From Paenibacillus sp. yr247 (lineage in GTDB: Bacteria; Bacillota; Bacilli; Paenibacillales; NBRC-103111), in NCBI RefSeq assembly GCF_900103825.1, contig NZ_FNIF01000002.1, forward strand, positions 819,304 through 883,303: a DNA stretch of 64,000 bases. Reading direction: 5' to 3'. Position numbers and translations under genes: made by a program. Positions 25,907 to 34,042 of this stretch are shown here, piece by piece (the stretch's first letter is position 1; every line of letters begins with the position of its first letter). Below the pieces are notes generated by a model. The model worked only from the letters and a program-made list of their open reading frames with translations. It searched no databases and was not told the DNA's origin.

Positions 25907-26329
25907 ATGGAAAATCAAACTAACACTCTGCCAGATATTAAACAAACACTTGTTTTTAACGCACCTATTCAAAAGGTATGGAATGCCGTAGCGACCTCCG
26001 AAGGCATCGCGGCTTGGTTCATGCCGAATAATTTCAAGCCAGAGACTGGCTATGAATTCCACTTGGAAGCAGGACCTTTTGGCAATTCCCCTTGTAAAGT
26101 AACCGAAGTTAATCCACCGAACCGTCTTTCTTTTGAGTGGGGCAAGGATTGGTCGCTGACTTTCGAATTGACCGATTTAGAAGGCAAAACCGAGTTCACC
26201 CTCATCCATTCCGGTTGGGATTTGGATAAGGTTACGGAATTCGGTCAACCTCACGCGGCTGTTCGCGAGACGATGTCCCAAGGTTGGGGTGGTCTGTCGA
26301 AGAAACTCGCCGCTTACGTCGAGGCTTAA
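25907..26329 (+). CDS. SRPBCC/AHSA1-domain protein
   Basis: Protein of 140 residues with clear AHSA1 fold: IKQTLVFNAPIQKVWNAVATSEGIAAWFMPNNFKP at 14-48, NRLSFEWGKDWSLTFEL near 80, and the closing RETMSQGWGGLSKKLAAYVE. Start ATG 25907 follows TTGGAGG. The stop TAA is one base before the ArsR ATG. Its ligand is unknown. Confidence 0.85.
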   Translation: MENQTNTLPDIKQTLVFNAPIQKVWNAVATSEGIAAWFMPNNFKPETGYEFHLEAGPFGNSPCKVTEVNPPNRLSFEWGKDWSLTFELTDLEGKTEFTLIHSGWDLDKVTEFGQPHAAVRETMSQGWGGLSKKLAAYVEA

Positions 26330-26330
26330 G

Positions 26331-26714
26331 ATGTCAGTCCCCTCGCAGAAACATGACGTGTTTCAGGCGATCGCCGATCCTACTCGCCGTCAGGTATTGA
26401 AACTGCTCGGTGAGCAAGAGCTGCCGGTCACGGTCATCTCCGGCCATTTCCCGATGAGCCGCACCGCGGTGTCCAAGCATCTTCGCATTTTGGCTGATGC
26501 TGGACTGGTCAAAGAAAGGAAAGTCGGCCGCGAGACCCGATATAGGCTGGAGGCGGAACCACTGATGGAGTTGAAGCGTTGGTTATCCTATTATGAACGC
26601 TATTGGGAAAACAAGTTAAATGTACTCAAACGGTTCGTGGAGTCAGATGATGAGGAAGGCGGTAATCCCTTTTCCGCTTTAGAATTGATCGATCCGAAGG
26701 ACACGAATAAATAA
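26331..26714 (+). CDS. ArsR-family transcriptional regulator
   Basis: Protein of 127 residues with a winged helix (DVFQAIADPTRRQVLKLLGE, then HFPMSRTAVSKHLRILADAGLVKERKVGRETRYRL) and a helical tail. It lacks metal-binding cysteines. ATG 26331 with GAGG seven bases upstream is the real start; the open frame begins earlier inside the SRPBCC gene. It closes the operon and probably represses the operator-bearing promoter at 25364. Confidence 0.88.
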   Translation: MSVPSQKHDVFQAIADPTRRQVLKLLGEQELPVTVISGHFPMSRTAVSKHLRILADAGLVKERKVGRETRYRLEAEPLMELKRWLSYYERYWENKLNVLKRFVESDDEEGGNPFSALELIDPKDTNK

Positions 26715-26762
26715 AAAAAGGTCATCTACCTGTTGTTTTCAACAGGTTGGATGACCTTTTTT
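26713..26762. terminator. bidirectional terminator between convergent genes
   Basis: AAAAAAAGGTCATC and GATGACCTTTTTT form the outer stem, with CCTGTTG/CAACAGG inside. It has A- and T-runs on both sides and separates the ArsR operon from the convergent HxlR gene. Confidence 0.9.
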
Positions 26763-26782
26763 ATACGCCTCGTCCCGCATCC

Positions 26783-27103
26783 TTATTTCAGAATAGGGAG
26801 CCACTCCGAGGACCATTTGGCAATCTCACCCAAAATCGGAGCCAATGCCCTCCCCTTGTCCGTTAGGGAATATTCGATACGAACCGGACTTTCCGGGAAT
26901 ACTACTCTCTTAACAATTCCTTCAAGCTCCAGCTCCTTCAGTCGCTCCGACAGCACCTTACCGCTTAAATTCGGAATGGCCTGTTCGATATTTACGAACC
27001 GTTGCGGACCCGATAGCAATTGAAAAACGATTAGTGATATCCAACGCTTGCTGAGGATTTCTACAGCTCTTTCGAAACGAGGACACAAAGGTACCTGTTC
27101 CAT
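26783..27103 (-). CDS. HxlR-family transcriptional regulator
   Basis: Protein of 106 residues with the HxlR pattern: CPRFERAVEILSKRWISLIVFQLLSGPQRFVNIEQAIPNLSGKVLSERLKELELEGIVKR and the conserved VRIEYSLTDKGRALAPIL. A cysteine at residue 6 in the LCPRFE segment is the position used for redox or electrophile sensing in some relatives. ATG 27103 follows GAGGTGATGAAG. It is divergent from the dioxygenase and probably controls it through the operators between them. Confidence 0.88.
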   Translation of the reverse strand: MEQVPLCPRFERAVEILSKRWISLIVFQLLSGPQRFVNIEQAIPNLSGKVLSERLKELELEGIVKRVVFPESPVRIEYSLTDKGRALAPILGEIAKWSSEWLPILK

Positions 27104-27128
27104 CTTCATCACCTCTATATGTCTATTT

Positions 27129-27228
27129 ATTATAGAGTAAATTGACATCTCTATACAAGGTTACAAAAAGTAAATTACTTACTTGACGAGATTGATACTT
27201 TGACGTAACATTAGTTACATAAAGTAAC
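27129..27228. promoter_or_regulatory. divergent HxlR/dioxygenase control region
   Basis: For the HxlR gene (leftward), TTGTAT at 27158-27153 and TATAAT at 27134-27129 are 18 bases apart. Operator-like repeats with GTTAC/GTAAC half-sites lie beside them: GTTACaaaaaGTAAA (27160-27174), AAGTAAATTACTT (27168-27180), GTAACattaGTTAC (27205-27218) and GTTACataaaGTAAC (27214-27228). A TTGACG at 27183-27188 may be the -35 of the dioxygenase promoter. Confidence 0.6.
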
Positions 27229-27266
27229 CAACTGAATAAATGTACTTCACGAAGGAGTGTTTTATT

Positions 27267-28034
27267 GTGATTTCACCCATATTTGTAGGTCACGGTTCCC
27301 CCATGATGGCTATTCAAGATTCGGCATGTACCCAGTTCTTGCTTGAATATGGCAAGAAAATAAAACCCAAAGCCATTGTCATCTTCACGGCTCATTGGGA
27401 AACTGAGGTACTGACCATTTCATCGACCAATGAGGTATATGAAACGATTTATGATTTTGGCGGCTTTCCGAAAGAGCTATTTCAAATCAAATATCCCGCC
27501 AGAGGGAATACGGAACTGGCTCGCAAAATCGCTGAGCGTTTTCAAGCGAAAGGCATCCCCGTGAACTTGGATTCGCACCGCGGACTTGATCATGGCTCGT
27601 GGGTACCGCTGTTACGGATGTTTCCAACACCGGTGTGCCCCGTCATTCAAGTGTCCGTTAACCCGTACTTGCCTCCCTCTGAGCAATATCGCATTGGCGA
27701 AGCACTGCGCGGACTCGATCAGGAAGATATCCTGATTATCGGAAGCGGCGCTACTGTGCATAACTTACGCGCCCTCAATTGGGAAGCCACGGAGCCTGAT
27801 GCTTGGGCTGTTGCTTTCGACGATTGGCTCGCCCATAACATGCAAACGCAGAACCTAGAGGCGCTGTTCAATTACGCCACTTTAGCTCCGAATGTTCGTA
27901 TGGCTGTGCCAAGGCCAGAACACTTCATTCCGCTCTATATTGCGATGGGCAGCGGCGACCCTGCACGTACCGCTCAAATCATTCATCGCAGCTACGAAGT
28001 CGGTTCGCTTAGCTATCTATCGGCCTCCTTTTAA
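27267..28034 (+). CDS. class III extradiol (DODA-type) dioxygenase
   Basis: Protein of 255 residues of the LigB/DODA superfamily, which cleaves catechol-type rings or related substrates using Fe or Zn. Metal-binding candidates are the histidines of VGHGSPMM (residue 8), FTAHWE (near 46) and LDHGSWVPL (near 105), and the catalytic-side histidine of ATVHNLR (near 165). The frame opens at 27240, but the GTG at 27267 with AAGGAG nine bases upstream is the likely start. It is followed 44 bases later by a DoxX-type membrane protein. Divergent HxlR control suggests induction by quinones or aromatic compounds. Confidence 0.87.
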   Translation: MISPIFVGHGSPMMAIQDSACTQFLLEYGKKIKPKAIVIFTAHWETEVLTISSTNEVYETIYDFGGFPKELFQIKYPARGNTELARKIAERFQAKGIPVNLDSHRGLDHGSWVPLLRMFPTPVCPVIQVSVNPYLPPSEQYRIGEALRGLDQEDILIIGSGATVHNLRALNWEATEPDAWAVAFDDWLAHNMQTQNLEALFNYATLAPNVRMAVPRPEHFIPLYIAMGSGDPARTAQIIHRSYEVGSLSYLSASF

Positions 28035-28078
28035 GGATACCGTAAATCCTATAGGATTAAAGATGAGATGCTGCAGGA

Positions 28079-28435
28079 TTGAAATGGACGACTCGCATCA
28101 TTCAAAGCTTGTTGGCAGCAAGTTATGTCCTGTTTGGCTTTTTGAAATTATCCGCAAATCCCATTCAAGTGGCTGTTTTTACACAGACCTATGGGTATAG
28201 TTTAGGCTTTATGTATGTGATTGGGGCTATAGAATTGTTGGCGGGAATCGGACTCATCATCGGCTTCTTGAAGCCGCGCATTGCTTTCTTCTCATCCGGC
28301 ACTATCGCCATTATCATGGCCGGTGCGATGATGAACCACTTGAAGTCAGGACAAGGCATGGGTGTAGCAATAATGCCGCTGATTCTCCTCCTCTTAGCCT
28401 TAGTCGTCTTGCTAGGACGTTCTAAACGCATATAA
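28079..28435 (+). CDS. DoxX-family membrane protein
   Basis: Protein of 118 residues with four predicted membrane helices (SLLAASYVLFGFLKLSAN, LGFMYVIGAIELLAGIGLIIGF, FFSSGTIAIIMAGAMM, IMPLILLLLALVVLL), typical of the DoxX-like group. The first helix ends in the usual FxK segment and the second carries a GAIELLAG motif. The start TTG has a weak ribosome site, so the start is uncertain. A 14-base palindrome (AATCCTATAGGATT, 28045-28058) lies just upstream. Probably co-expressed with the dioxygenase. Confidence 0.78.
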   Translation: MKWTTRIIQSLLAASYVLFGFLKLSANPIQVAVFTQTYGYSLGFMYVIGAIELLAGIGLIIGFLKPRIAFFSSGTIAIIMAGAMMNHLKSGQGMGVAIMPLILLLLALVVLLGRSKRI

Positions 28436-28438
28436 TAT

Positions 28439-28487
28439 AAGGCTTTTCCCGCTATCATCTTATAGATGGACCGGGAAAAGCCTTTTT
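28439..28487 (+). terminator. intrinsic terminator
   Basis: AAGGCTTTTCCCG pairs with CGGGAAAAGCCTT around a loop of about 20 bases and ends in a T-run. It follows the DoxX gene. Confidence 0.85.
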
Positions 28488-28663
28488 CATTTCATAGTTG
28501 CCGATGTGGAAGAAGGGTAATTTTGTAGGCTTTTCTCATATTTTCAACATATTCTCCACATACATGCGTTATAGTAGTAGTTGTTGAACTACGACTGCTA
28601 TAGTATATTCTTAATGATCGTTTGAGGTTTATAGTTTTCTTGAGTGATAAGGGGAGGTACATC

Positions 28664-29944
28664 TTGCATATGAATACATTCATTAGCATATTAAAAAATG
28701 AACTCGTAGTCGCGCTTGGTTGCACAGAGCCAGTCGCCATAGCCCTAGCGGCGGCGAAAGCAAGAAGCTATGTGGAAGGTCCTATGAAGAAAATAACCGT
28801 TCACGCAAGCGTGGGTATCATCAAGAATGCATTAGCCGTCGGGATTCCGGGTACGAATCTGACAGGTATCGATTTCGTCGCCGCGCTAGGTGCCATTGCT
28901 GGCAATGCGGAGAAACAATTGGAAGTGCTTGCCGATATTCAACCTGATGATATTACTGTCGCGCAGGATATGGTTGAACGAGGCATTTCCGTGGTCCATC
29001 TAGCAGATACCACAAGGAAGTTATATATCGAGGTCCTGATCGAATCAGTACAAGGGTATGCGAAGGTTGTGATTACTGACAATCATACGAATATTACGCT
29101 GGTCGAAGTTGATGGGAAGGTCGTTGAATCGGGTGGTTGCGCAAACGCGAGTTTCAAGAGTTCCAAAGAGAAACGGGGCGAGCTAACGTTAGATAGCATC
29201 GTGGAATTTGTGAATAACGTTGATCTAGCTGAGCTCCAATTGGTGAAACAAAGCATTGAATTGAACCGTAAGGCAGGGTTAGACGGATTAGCACATGCAT
29301 ACGGTCTCGAAGTAGGGAAGACGATTAAAGAGAATGTACAAAAGGGTATTTTGTCCGACGATTTAATCTCTCATGCCATGGCTCTAGCGGCAGCTGGGTC
29401 AGATGCTCGTATGGCAGGATCCAGTATGCCTGTCATGGCGAATTCCGGCAGCGGAAACCAAGGGATTGCAGCGACTAACCCGGTAATAGCAGCTGCAGAG
29501 AAGCTTGGCGCCTCGGAGGAGAAACTCATACGGGCTGTTGCTATAAGCCACTTAGTCACGATTCATATCAAATCTAAGTTTGGAAGATTATCAGCCCTAT
29601 GTGGGGTTACTGTATCAGGTACAGGTGCAAGCTGTGGCATTACGTATCTGCTTGGTGGCGGGAAACCGGAGATTAAAGCCGCGATCCAAAACATGCTCGG
29701 GAATGTAACCGGGATGATGTGTGATGGAGCCAAAGGTGGATGTGCCATGAAAGTAGCGACCTGCACGAGTGCAGCGGTACAATCCGCGCTTCTCGCATCC
29801 AAAGGAATGACGATTTCCTCCACGAATGGGTTTATCGAAAATGATGCTGAGAAGACGATTGACAACTTCTGTCGGATCGGAAATGAAGCGACGTCTGAGA
29901 TCGATAAGCTCATCCTTGAAATGATGCTCAGTAAAGACATGTAG
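28664..29944 (+). CDS. UPF0597/CyuA-type L-cysteine desulfidase or serine dehydratase-like protein
   Basis: Protein of about 426 residues matching the UPF0597 family related to Fe-S L-cysteine desulfidase (CyuA) and the L-serine dehydratase alpha fold. Cysteines expected for an iron-sulfur cluster are in VALGCTEPVAIALAAA near 18, ESGGCANAS near 160, and the C-terminal GMMCDGAKGGCAMKVATCTSA near 355-375. The predicted reaction releases sulfide, pyruvate and ammonia from cysteine. Start TTG 28664 is six bases after GGGGAGG; ATG 28670 is an alternative. A terminator follows immediately. Confidence 0.85.
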   Translation: MHMNTFISILKNELVVALGCTEPVAIALAAAKARSYVEGPMKKITVHASVGIIKNALAVGIPGTNLTGIDFVAALGAIAGNAEKQLEVLADIQPDDITVAQDMVERGISVVHLADTTRKLYIEVLIESVQGYAKVVITDNHTNITLVEVDGKVVESGGCANASFKSSKEKRGELTLDSIVEFVNNVDLAELQLVKQSIELNRKAGLDGLAHAYGLEVGKTIKENVQKGILSDDLISHAMALAAAGSDARMAGSSMPVMANSGSGNQGIAATNPVIAAAEKLGASEEKLIRAVAISHLVTIHIKSKFGRLSALCGVTVSGTGASCGITYLLGGGKPEIKAAIQNMLGNVTGMMCDGAKGGCAMKVATCTSAAVQSALLASKGMTISSTNGFIENDAEKTIDNFCRIGNEATSEIDKLILEMMLSKDM

Positions 29945-29955
29945 TAGGATTAAGT

Positions 29956-29979
29956 ATCCGCCGAAAGGCGGATTTTTAT
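29956..29979 (+). terminator. intrinsic terminator
   Basis: ATCCGCC-GAAA-GGCGGAT with a stable GNRA-type loop and a TTTTTATTT tail, 12 bases after the stop of the desulfidase-like gene. Confidence 0.9.
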
Positions 29980-30142
29980 TTATTCTGTGCGGAACCTTCT
30001 CCGCTGTAAAGGCAATTCTGCAAGGCATTTTGCAAAGACAAGGAGAGATTCATTACTAAAAAAGGGCGTACCGCGAAGTCATCGCTTTTATTGGAATTCG
30101 AAAATACCCCTCCACTGCTTTGCGGATATCCTGAGAAGGGTT

Positions 30143-30176
30143 GCTCCGAAAAAAATTATTCGGGGCTTTTTATTTT
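30143..30176 (+). terminator. orphan terminator
   Basis: GCTCCGAA and TTCGGGGC pair with one mismatch-type G-T pair around an AT loop, and are followed by TTTTTATTTT. No intact gene ends here, so it probably belonged to a lost gene in this 700-base gap. Confidence 0.6.
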
Positions 30177-30192
30177 GGAGGCAACTCCTAGT

Positions 30193-30310
30193 CTAAGTTT
30201 GCTTGAAGATTCGTTCACTGATTTGACGAAGAAACTGCGCCCATTTTTCCTGAAATTCCGGCTCATCTAATGTGTGTCCAGTGTCATGCGCGTGACATTG
30301 CGAAAAAAAG
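30193..30310 (-). pseudogene. C-terminal gene remnant in the 29980-30640 gap
   Basis: Leftward, a frame reads CHAHDTGHTLDEPEFQEKW and continues AQFLRQISERIFKQT to a TAG at 30193. It resembles the last residues of a hydrolase (a GHTLDEPEF segment with a candidate histidine), but no start or upstream homology is visible. The rest of this interval, up to the AraC terminator at 30494, shows no gene I can support. Confidence 0.35.
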
Positions 30311-30493
30311 CGGAGCAGCTGTTAAACTGGATATCACCAAAGTAATAAGAGCGGGATCCAGCTCCTTCGACAGGGGATTATTTAGAATAAGATATGATAG
30401 CGCTTTCCACCGGATGGACAGACGGCGAAAGAACGTGTTTCGGATAAATTCATTTGCCTAAATCCGTTGCCCCTGCCCCTCCTACGCAAGTCT

Positions 30494-30527
30494 AAAAAAA
30501 GAGACCCACAGCAACGGGCTGCGGGCC
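30494..30527 (-). terminator. terminator of the AraC/GyrI-like gene
   Basis: Reading leftwards, GGCCCGCAG pairs with CTGTGGGTC around CCCGTTG, followed by TCTTTTTTT. It lies about 115 bases after the stop of the regulator gene. Confidence 0.75.
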
Positions 30528-30643
30528 TTAAGGTATATATATTTAAAAGGGGGTCGAATTTCATTATAGGCTCTGAACCTTAAACCCAGATGAAAAGCAG
30601 ATTTCATTTCGGTTACAAAAGATGCTTATTTGTTTACACGCTT

Positions 30644-31549
30644 TTATTTTTCCTTAATCGGTATATAGATGTCCATCTGGATTAGCTCGTTTTTAGAAGG
30701 ATTGCAGCGTTCATCATAAAGCTCAAACTCTGAACCCCCCGCATGTTCAAAGCCCGAATGAGGAAACCACTCTTCAAAAATGGCCTTCCACGTGCTCTGA
30801 ATAGATGCGCTAAACTGATCCTGAGTAACCTTGGGTGTCGTAAACACCGCATACCTCGCCTCCGGAAATTCTCGGCATACCAGATCGGCAGGCACACCCT
30901 CGAAACCTGTAGCTTCCATCCCGATGATATAGGTTAAATCCCCTGACTCCATATTGAAATCGGTACAAATCCCCAGCTCAACTTGTGAATCCGCATGCAC
31001 GCGATTGGGAATGCGTGACCCCTTACTCTCTTGGAGATACGAACCCCAGAAAGCAGGAATTTCACGGTGGTTTCTTCCCTCTTTGCAGGAAGTTTTCAGT
31101 TCATACCCAATCAGTTTAAAAGCAGGCTTCGTCTTCAATTGATAATCCATTCTTATACCTCCTAAATAGGGATTGAATTTCCTTTGCAGTACATTCGCTT
31201 TTGCATAAATCGGCGTCAGAATGCCTTGTTTACGGTACGCAAGAGGCGTACGTTCAAAAACTTTTTTGAATGCACGAGTGAAATTCTCATGGGACTGGAA
31301 CCCATTGTCGAGGGCAATATCGATAAGCCTTTTATCCGTATGTGCGATTTGATAGGCTGCTGTCGCTAATCTTCTCTTCCGAACATACTCCATCACAGCT
31401 TCTCCCACCATGGTTTGAAAGACTCTATGAAAATGGAATTCAGAGAAACAAGCCACTCTAGCTAAGCACTCCACAGACAAAGGCCCCGAAAGGTGATCTT
31501 CAATAAAATCCAAAGTCTTCTGAATCTGCACATAGTAATCGGTGTCCAT
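30644..31549 (-). CDS. AraC-family regulator with GyrI-like effector domain
   Basis: Protein of 301 residues. Residues 5-105 hold two AraC-type helix-turn-helix motifs (LSVECLARVACFSEFHFHRVFQTMVGE and LIDIALDNGFQSHENFTRAFKKVFERTP). Residues 145-301 form a GyrI-like/SOUL-type small-molecule-binding domain (KPAFKLIGYELKTSC, LTYIIGMEATGFEGVP, ELYDERCNPSKNELIQMDIYIPIKE), as in Rob- or BmrR-type multidrug sensors. GGAGGGGG lies about seven bases before the ATG. It is likely a local activator of a stress or efflux response. Confidence 0.9.
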   Translation of the reverse strand: MDTDYYVQIQKTLDFIEDHLSGPLSVECLARVACFSEFHFHRVFQTMVGEAVMEYVRKRRLATAAYQIAHTDKRLIDIALDNGFQSHENFTRAFKKVFERTPLAYRKQGILTPIYAKANVLQRKFNPYLGGIRMDYQLKTKPAFKLIGYELKTSCKEGRNHREIPAFWGSYLQESKGSRIPNRVHADSQVELGICTDFNMESGDLTYIIGMEATGFEGVPADLVCREFPEARYAVFTTPKVTQDQFSASIQSTWKAIFEEWFPHSGFEHAGGSEFELYDERCNPSKNELIQMDIYIPIKEK

Positions 31550-31648
31550 CGTTTGCCCCCTCCAGCATTCTAATCATAGTGTACGCTATTCAAAATAACG
31601 GTTCTTGATGTTTCTTGCTAAAGGGCACCCTGTATGTCATTGAATCGA

Positions 31649-32359
31649 TTATCGCCAGCTCCCTTTGGAAGCAACCGAATAAGTCTTGTACTTATTTTTG
31701 CCCTTGATTTCCAGGCAATTGATTTGCAACCCGTATACGCAGCCGCCATCAATGCCGATTTTATCACGATAAAACCAAACATCGGCTTTCCCATGAATAT
31801 CTTTGGTGGGTGTATGCCCAAAAACAACCGTTTTTTTAACGACAGTTCGCTGCTGGACAAAAGGTGACCGAATCCACATAAAATCTCTTTCCGGCTGGGT
31901 TTTCCAATCGGCATACGTGGGGTTCAGCCCAGCATGAACATAAATGTGAGTCTCGTCTTCGTAATAAAATGGAAGGTTATTCAGAAATGAAATATGATCG
32001 CTGCAATTTTGTCGAATTCGGTCTTTGGATTGCTTCAAATCAAGCTCCTCCGGTCCACAATAGCTTTTAAATGTTTGGATGCCGCCATGTTCAAAAAACT
32101 TCATTTCTGTCTGTGAATCTATGTCCCGCAGAACTTCTACAAAACGCTGATCATGGTTCCCTTTGAGCGCAATCGCTCCCTTTTCTCGTACCAAATACAT
32201 AACGAATTCCACAGTTTCCCGACTTGCCGGCCCTCGATCCACGTAATCGCCGAGCAATACCAGCTGGTCTTCTTCTGCGTTAAAATTCACTTTATCGAGT
32301 AATTGCTTGAATTCATCCACACAGCCATGTATATCGCTTACTGCTAACGTTCTTTTCAT
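31649..32359 (-). CDS. serine/threonine-type metallophosphatase (PrpE/ApaH-like)
   Basis: Protein of 236 residues with all metal-binding signatures of the PPP phosphoesterase superfamily: SDIHGCVDE (residues 8-16), GDYVDRGPAS (37-46), KGNHDQRF (66-73), VHAGLNP near 145 and FGHTPTKD near 180. Relatives hydrolyse phosphoproteins or bis(5'-nucleosyl) tetraphosphate; which applies here is not clear from sequence. It stands alone, with no ribosome site of unusual strength and no close neighbour in the same direction. Confidence 0.9.
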   Translation of the reverse strand: MKRTLAVSDIHGCVDEFKQLLDKVNFNAEEDQLVLLGDYVDRGPASRETVEFVMYLVREKGAIALKGNHDQRFVEVLRDIDSQTEMKFFEHGGIQTFKSYCGPEELDLKQSKDRIRQNCSDHISFLNNLPFYYEDETHIYVHAGLNPTYADWKTQPERDFMWIRSPFVQQRTVVKKTVVFGHTPTKDIHGKADVWFYRDKIGIDGGCVYGLQINCLEIKGKNKYKTYSVASKGSWR

Positions 32360-32585
32360 TTACTGCACCCCCTGATGCTGATCTATGGACAAATATGTCC
32401 TATTTACCTAGCAAACTCTGAATCTATGGGTATCTCTATTATTTTATTTTTATTATATTTTATCATAGTTTGGTTTGTTCGGGATTTCTTAATTATCTTT
32501 ACTCATACGTAAGAAATATGAAAAGGACGCCCTGAGGGACGTCCTGATAAGCCTTCAGCAATAAATTATCGCTTCATTGTCTGCC

Positions 32586-33086
32586 TTATTTGATAAGGAA
32601 CTGTACTTCTACACACGCCATTACAAAAGCACCCACGCCATGCAGGTCATTCTCGCTAGTTGGGCGGGTTACATTGTTCTCATAATCACCGGCAGACGTT
32701 CCGATGCAGATAAGCGGTAAGATCACCCGCTCCTGTTCATCGAATTTCAACGTTCGGATCAGACCTTCATATCCCTTCACGGCTGCGTCCGCACACTCAT
32801 GACCCACAACTCCGTGCTTAATTGCTTTGGCAATCGTGTATACGAACAGACTCGTACATGACGTCTCCAGCCAGTTATCGGACTGATTGCCTTTGTCAAC
32901 GACTTGATACCACAGTCCGCTCTCCGCGTCCTGATAACGAATCAGTGCATGAACGAAATCTCGCAGGGAGTTCACTAAAGCTTCGCGCCCCGGCTCATCC
33001 GCTGGGAGCTCATCAAGGAATTGCGCTAACTCTAGGCCATACCAGCCCACGCCGTTAATCCATAGGTCGTTCGTTAACTTCTTCAA
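32586..33086 (-). pseudogene. GH105/GH88 unsaturated glycuronyl hydrolase, C-terminal fragment
   Basis: A 166-residue frame matches the C-terminal half of YteR/YesR-type hydrolases that act on unsaturated rhamnogalacturonan disaccharides: NGVGWYGLELAQFLDELP, YQDAESGLWYQVVDKG, NWLETSCTSLFVYTIAKAIKHG, and GAFVMACVEVQFL at the end. Whole proteins have about 370 residues, and the N-terminal half with part of the (alpha/alpha)6 barrel is missing. The frame opens at a TTG with no ribosome site, 10 bases from another truncated gene in the opposite orientation. Confidence 0.85.
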
Positions 33087-33096
33087 CTAAAGACTA

Positions 33097-33387
33097 ATGA
33101 AGACGCCGGGCGAGGATTGCGCATCCAGACTGCATTATAACGCGAATTACTTAAGCAGCATTTTCCGTAAAGAAACGAACTGCTCCTTCAGCGACTACTT
33201 GTCCGCTTACCGCTTCAACATGGCCAAGAAATGGCTCTCGGAAACGGATTTGCCGATCAAAGACATTTCTTCCAAGCTGCGCTACAACAATTCGCAGAAT
33301 TTCATACGCTCCTTCCGTAAGCAGGAAGGGCTCACCCCTGGGCAATACCGGGATAAACAGAAAGAAGGCTCGGTACCTAGTCATTAG
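33097..33387 (+). pseudogene. AraC-type regulator (YesN-like), C-terminal fragment
   Basis: A 96-residue frame is almost entirely the C-terminal DNA-binding domain of a YesN/AraC protein: LHYNANYLSSIFRKETNCSF, SDYLSAYRFNMAKKWLSETDLPI, KDISSKLRYNNSQNFIRSFRKQ, EGLTPGQYRDK. The receiver or sensor part is missing, and the frame opens at an ATG without a ribosome site, back to back with the truncated GH105 gene. It may still make a short DNA-binding protein, but truncation is the simpler reading. Confidence 0.8.
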
Positions 33388-33394
33388 GTTGAAC

Positions 33395-33449
33395 GCCAAC
33401 AGCCTCCGAAGCCACCACGTAATCGTTGTGGTGTTCGGAGGCTGTTGGC
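33395..33449. terminator. long two-part hairpin after AraC fragment
   Basis: GCCAACAGCCTCCGAA pairs with TTCGGAGGCTGTTGGC, and an inner CCACCACG/CGTTGTGG stem is capped by TAAT. The T-run is poor, so it may be an insertion-type hairpin rather than a strong terminator. It shares the CCTCCgAA...CCAC design with other hairpins here. Confidence 0.55.
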
Positions 33450-33509
33450 TATTCGTGTACGCAGCCAGAAAAAGGCTGCTTGTCCCATCTTAACTCTAGC
33501 ATTAAAATA

Positions 33510-33794
33510 CTAGGTGGTCGGTGCTACAGCTGCTTTAAGCGCAGCGCGGTTGTTCCATAAAAACGAAACCACACTATTACGTTCATCAAAGAATGCTTCT
33601 TTTTCATCCAAATAGTCTTGACCACGCCCATGTACACTGAAACGATCATCTGAGTAGTTCATTAAAGTCCATTGGCCCCCGCGCTTGTTGTCAGCAAACA
33701 CAAGGTATAGTTTCTGGCCCGAAGCGTCCCACTTAGCAAATGAAGAAAAGTTGTCCAAAATCAGGCCGATGTCATTTTTCTTTTTAATTTGCAT
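33510..33794 (-). CDS. small hypothetical protein
   Basis: Protein of 94 residues, starting MQIKKKNDIGLILDNFSSFA, with aromatic-rich strands (KLYLVFADNKRGGQWTLMNY) and an acidic helix (DYLDEKEAFFDERNSVV). AAAAGGAGATAAG precedes the ATG, a clear ribosome site, so I regard it as real. No family was recognised. No signal peptide or membrane segment. Confidence 0.65.
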   Translation of the reverse strand: MQIKKKNDIGLILDNFSSFAKWDASGQKLYLVFADNKRGGQWTLMNYSDDRFSVHGRGQDYLDEKEAFFDERNSVVSFLWNNRAALKAAVAPTT

Positions 33795-33927
33795 GATCTT
33801 ATCTCCTTTTCATTAGGTATATTTAATAGAACAGGAACATAGTATACGAGAATGAATAAAAAAGTTGTCATACTGTAGGGATGGATGATAAGAACTTTTG
33901 TCGAATGACTTCTTCTCTACGCTAAGA

Positions 33928-33963
33928 AACCTTCAAAACCACGATAAAGTGGAGCTGAAGGTT
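33928..33963 (-). terminator. terminator hairpin (CAAAACCACGATAA type)
   Basis: AACCTTCA pairs with TGAAGGTT, with an inner CCAC/GTGG stem. It lies downstream of the sugar-isomerase gene that stops at 34043. Its core CAAAACCACGATAAAGTGG is nearly repeated at 48363-48383, so this is one of a dispersed terminator family. Confidence 0.7.
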
Positions 33964-34042
33964 ATCTTTATCCCAATATTATGTACATAATGGGAGCTGA
34001 AAATTTCAAAAATGACTTTTGAGACAGCCCCCGCCAAAAATA

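Noticed and set aside
28045..28058. Palindrome AATCCTATAGGATT before the DoxX gene as an operator
   Set aside because: It lies between two genes likely to be co-transcribed and no matching regulator or promoter was found; kept as an unassigned palindrome.
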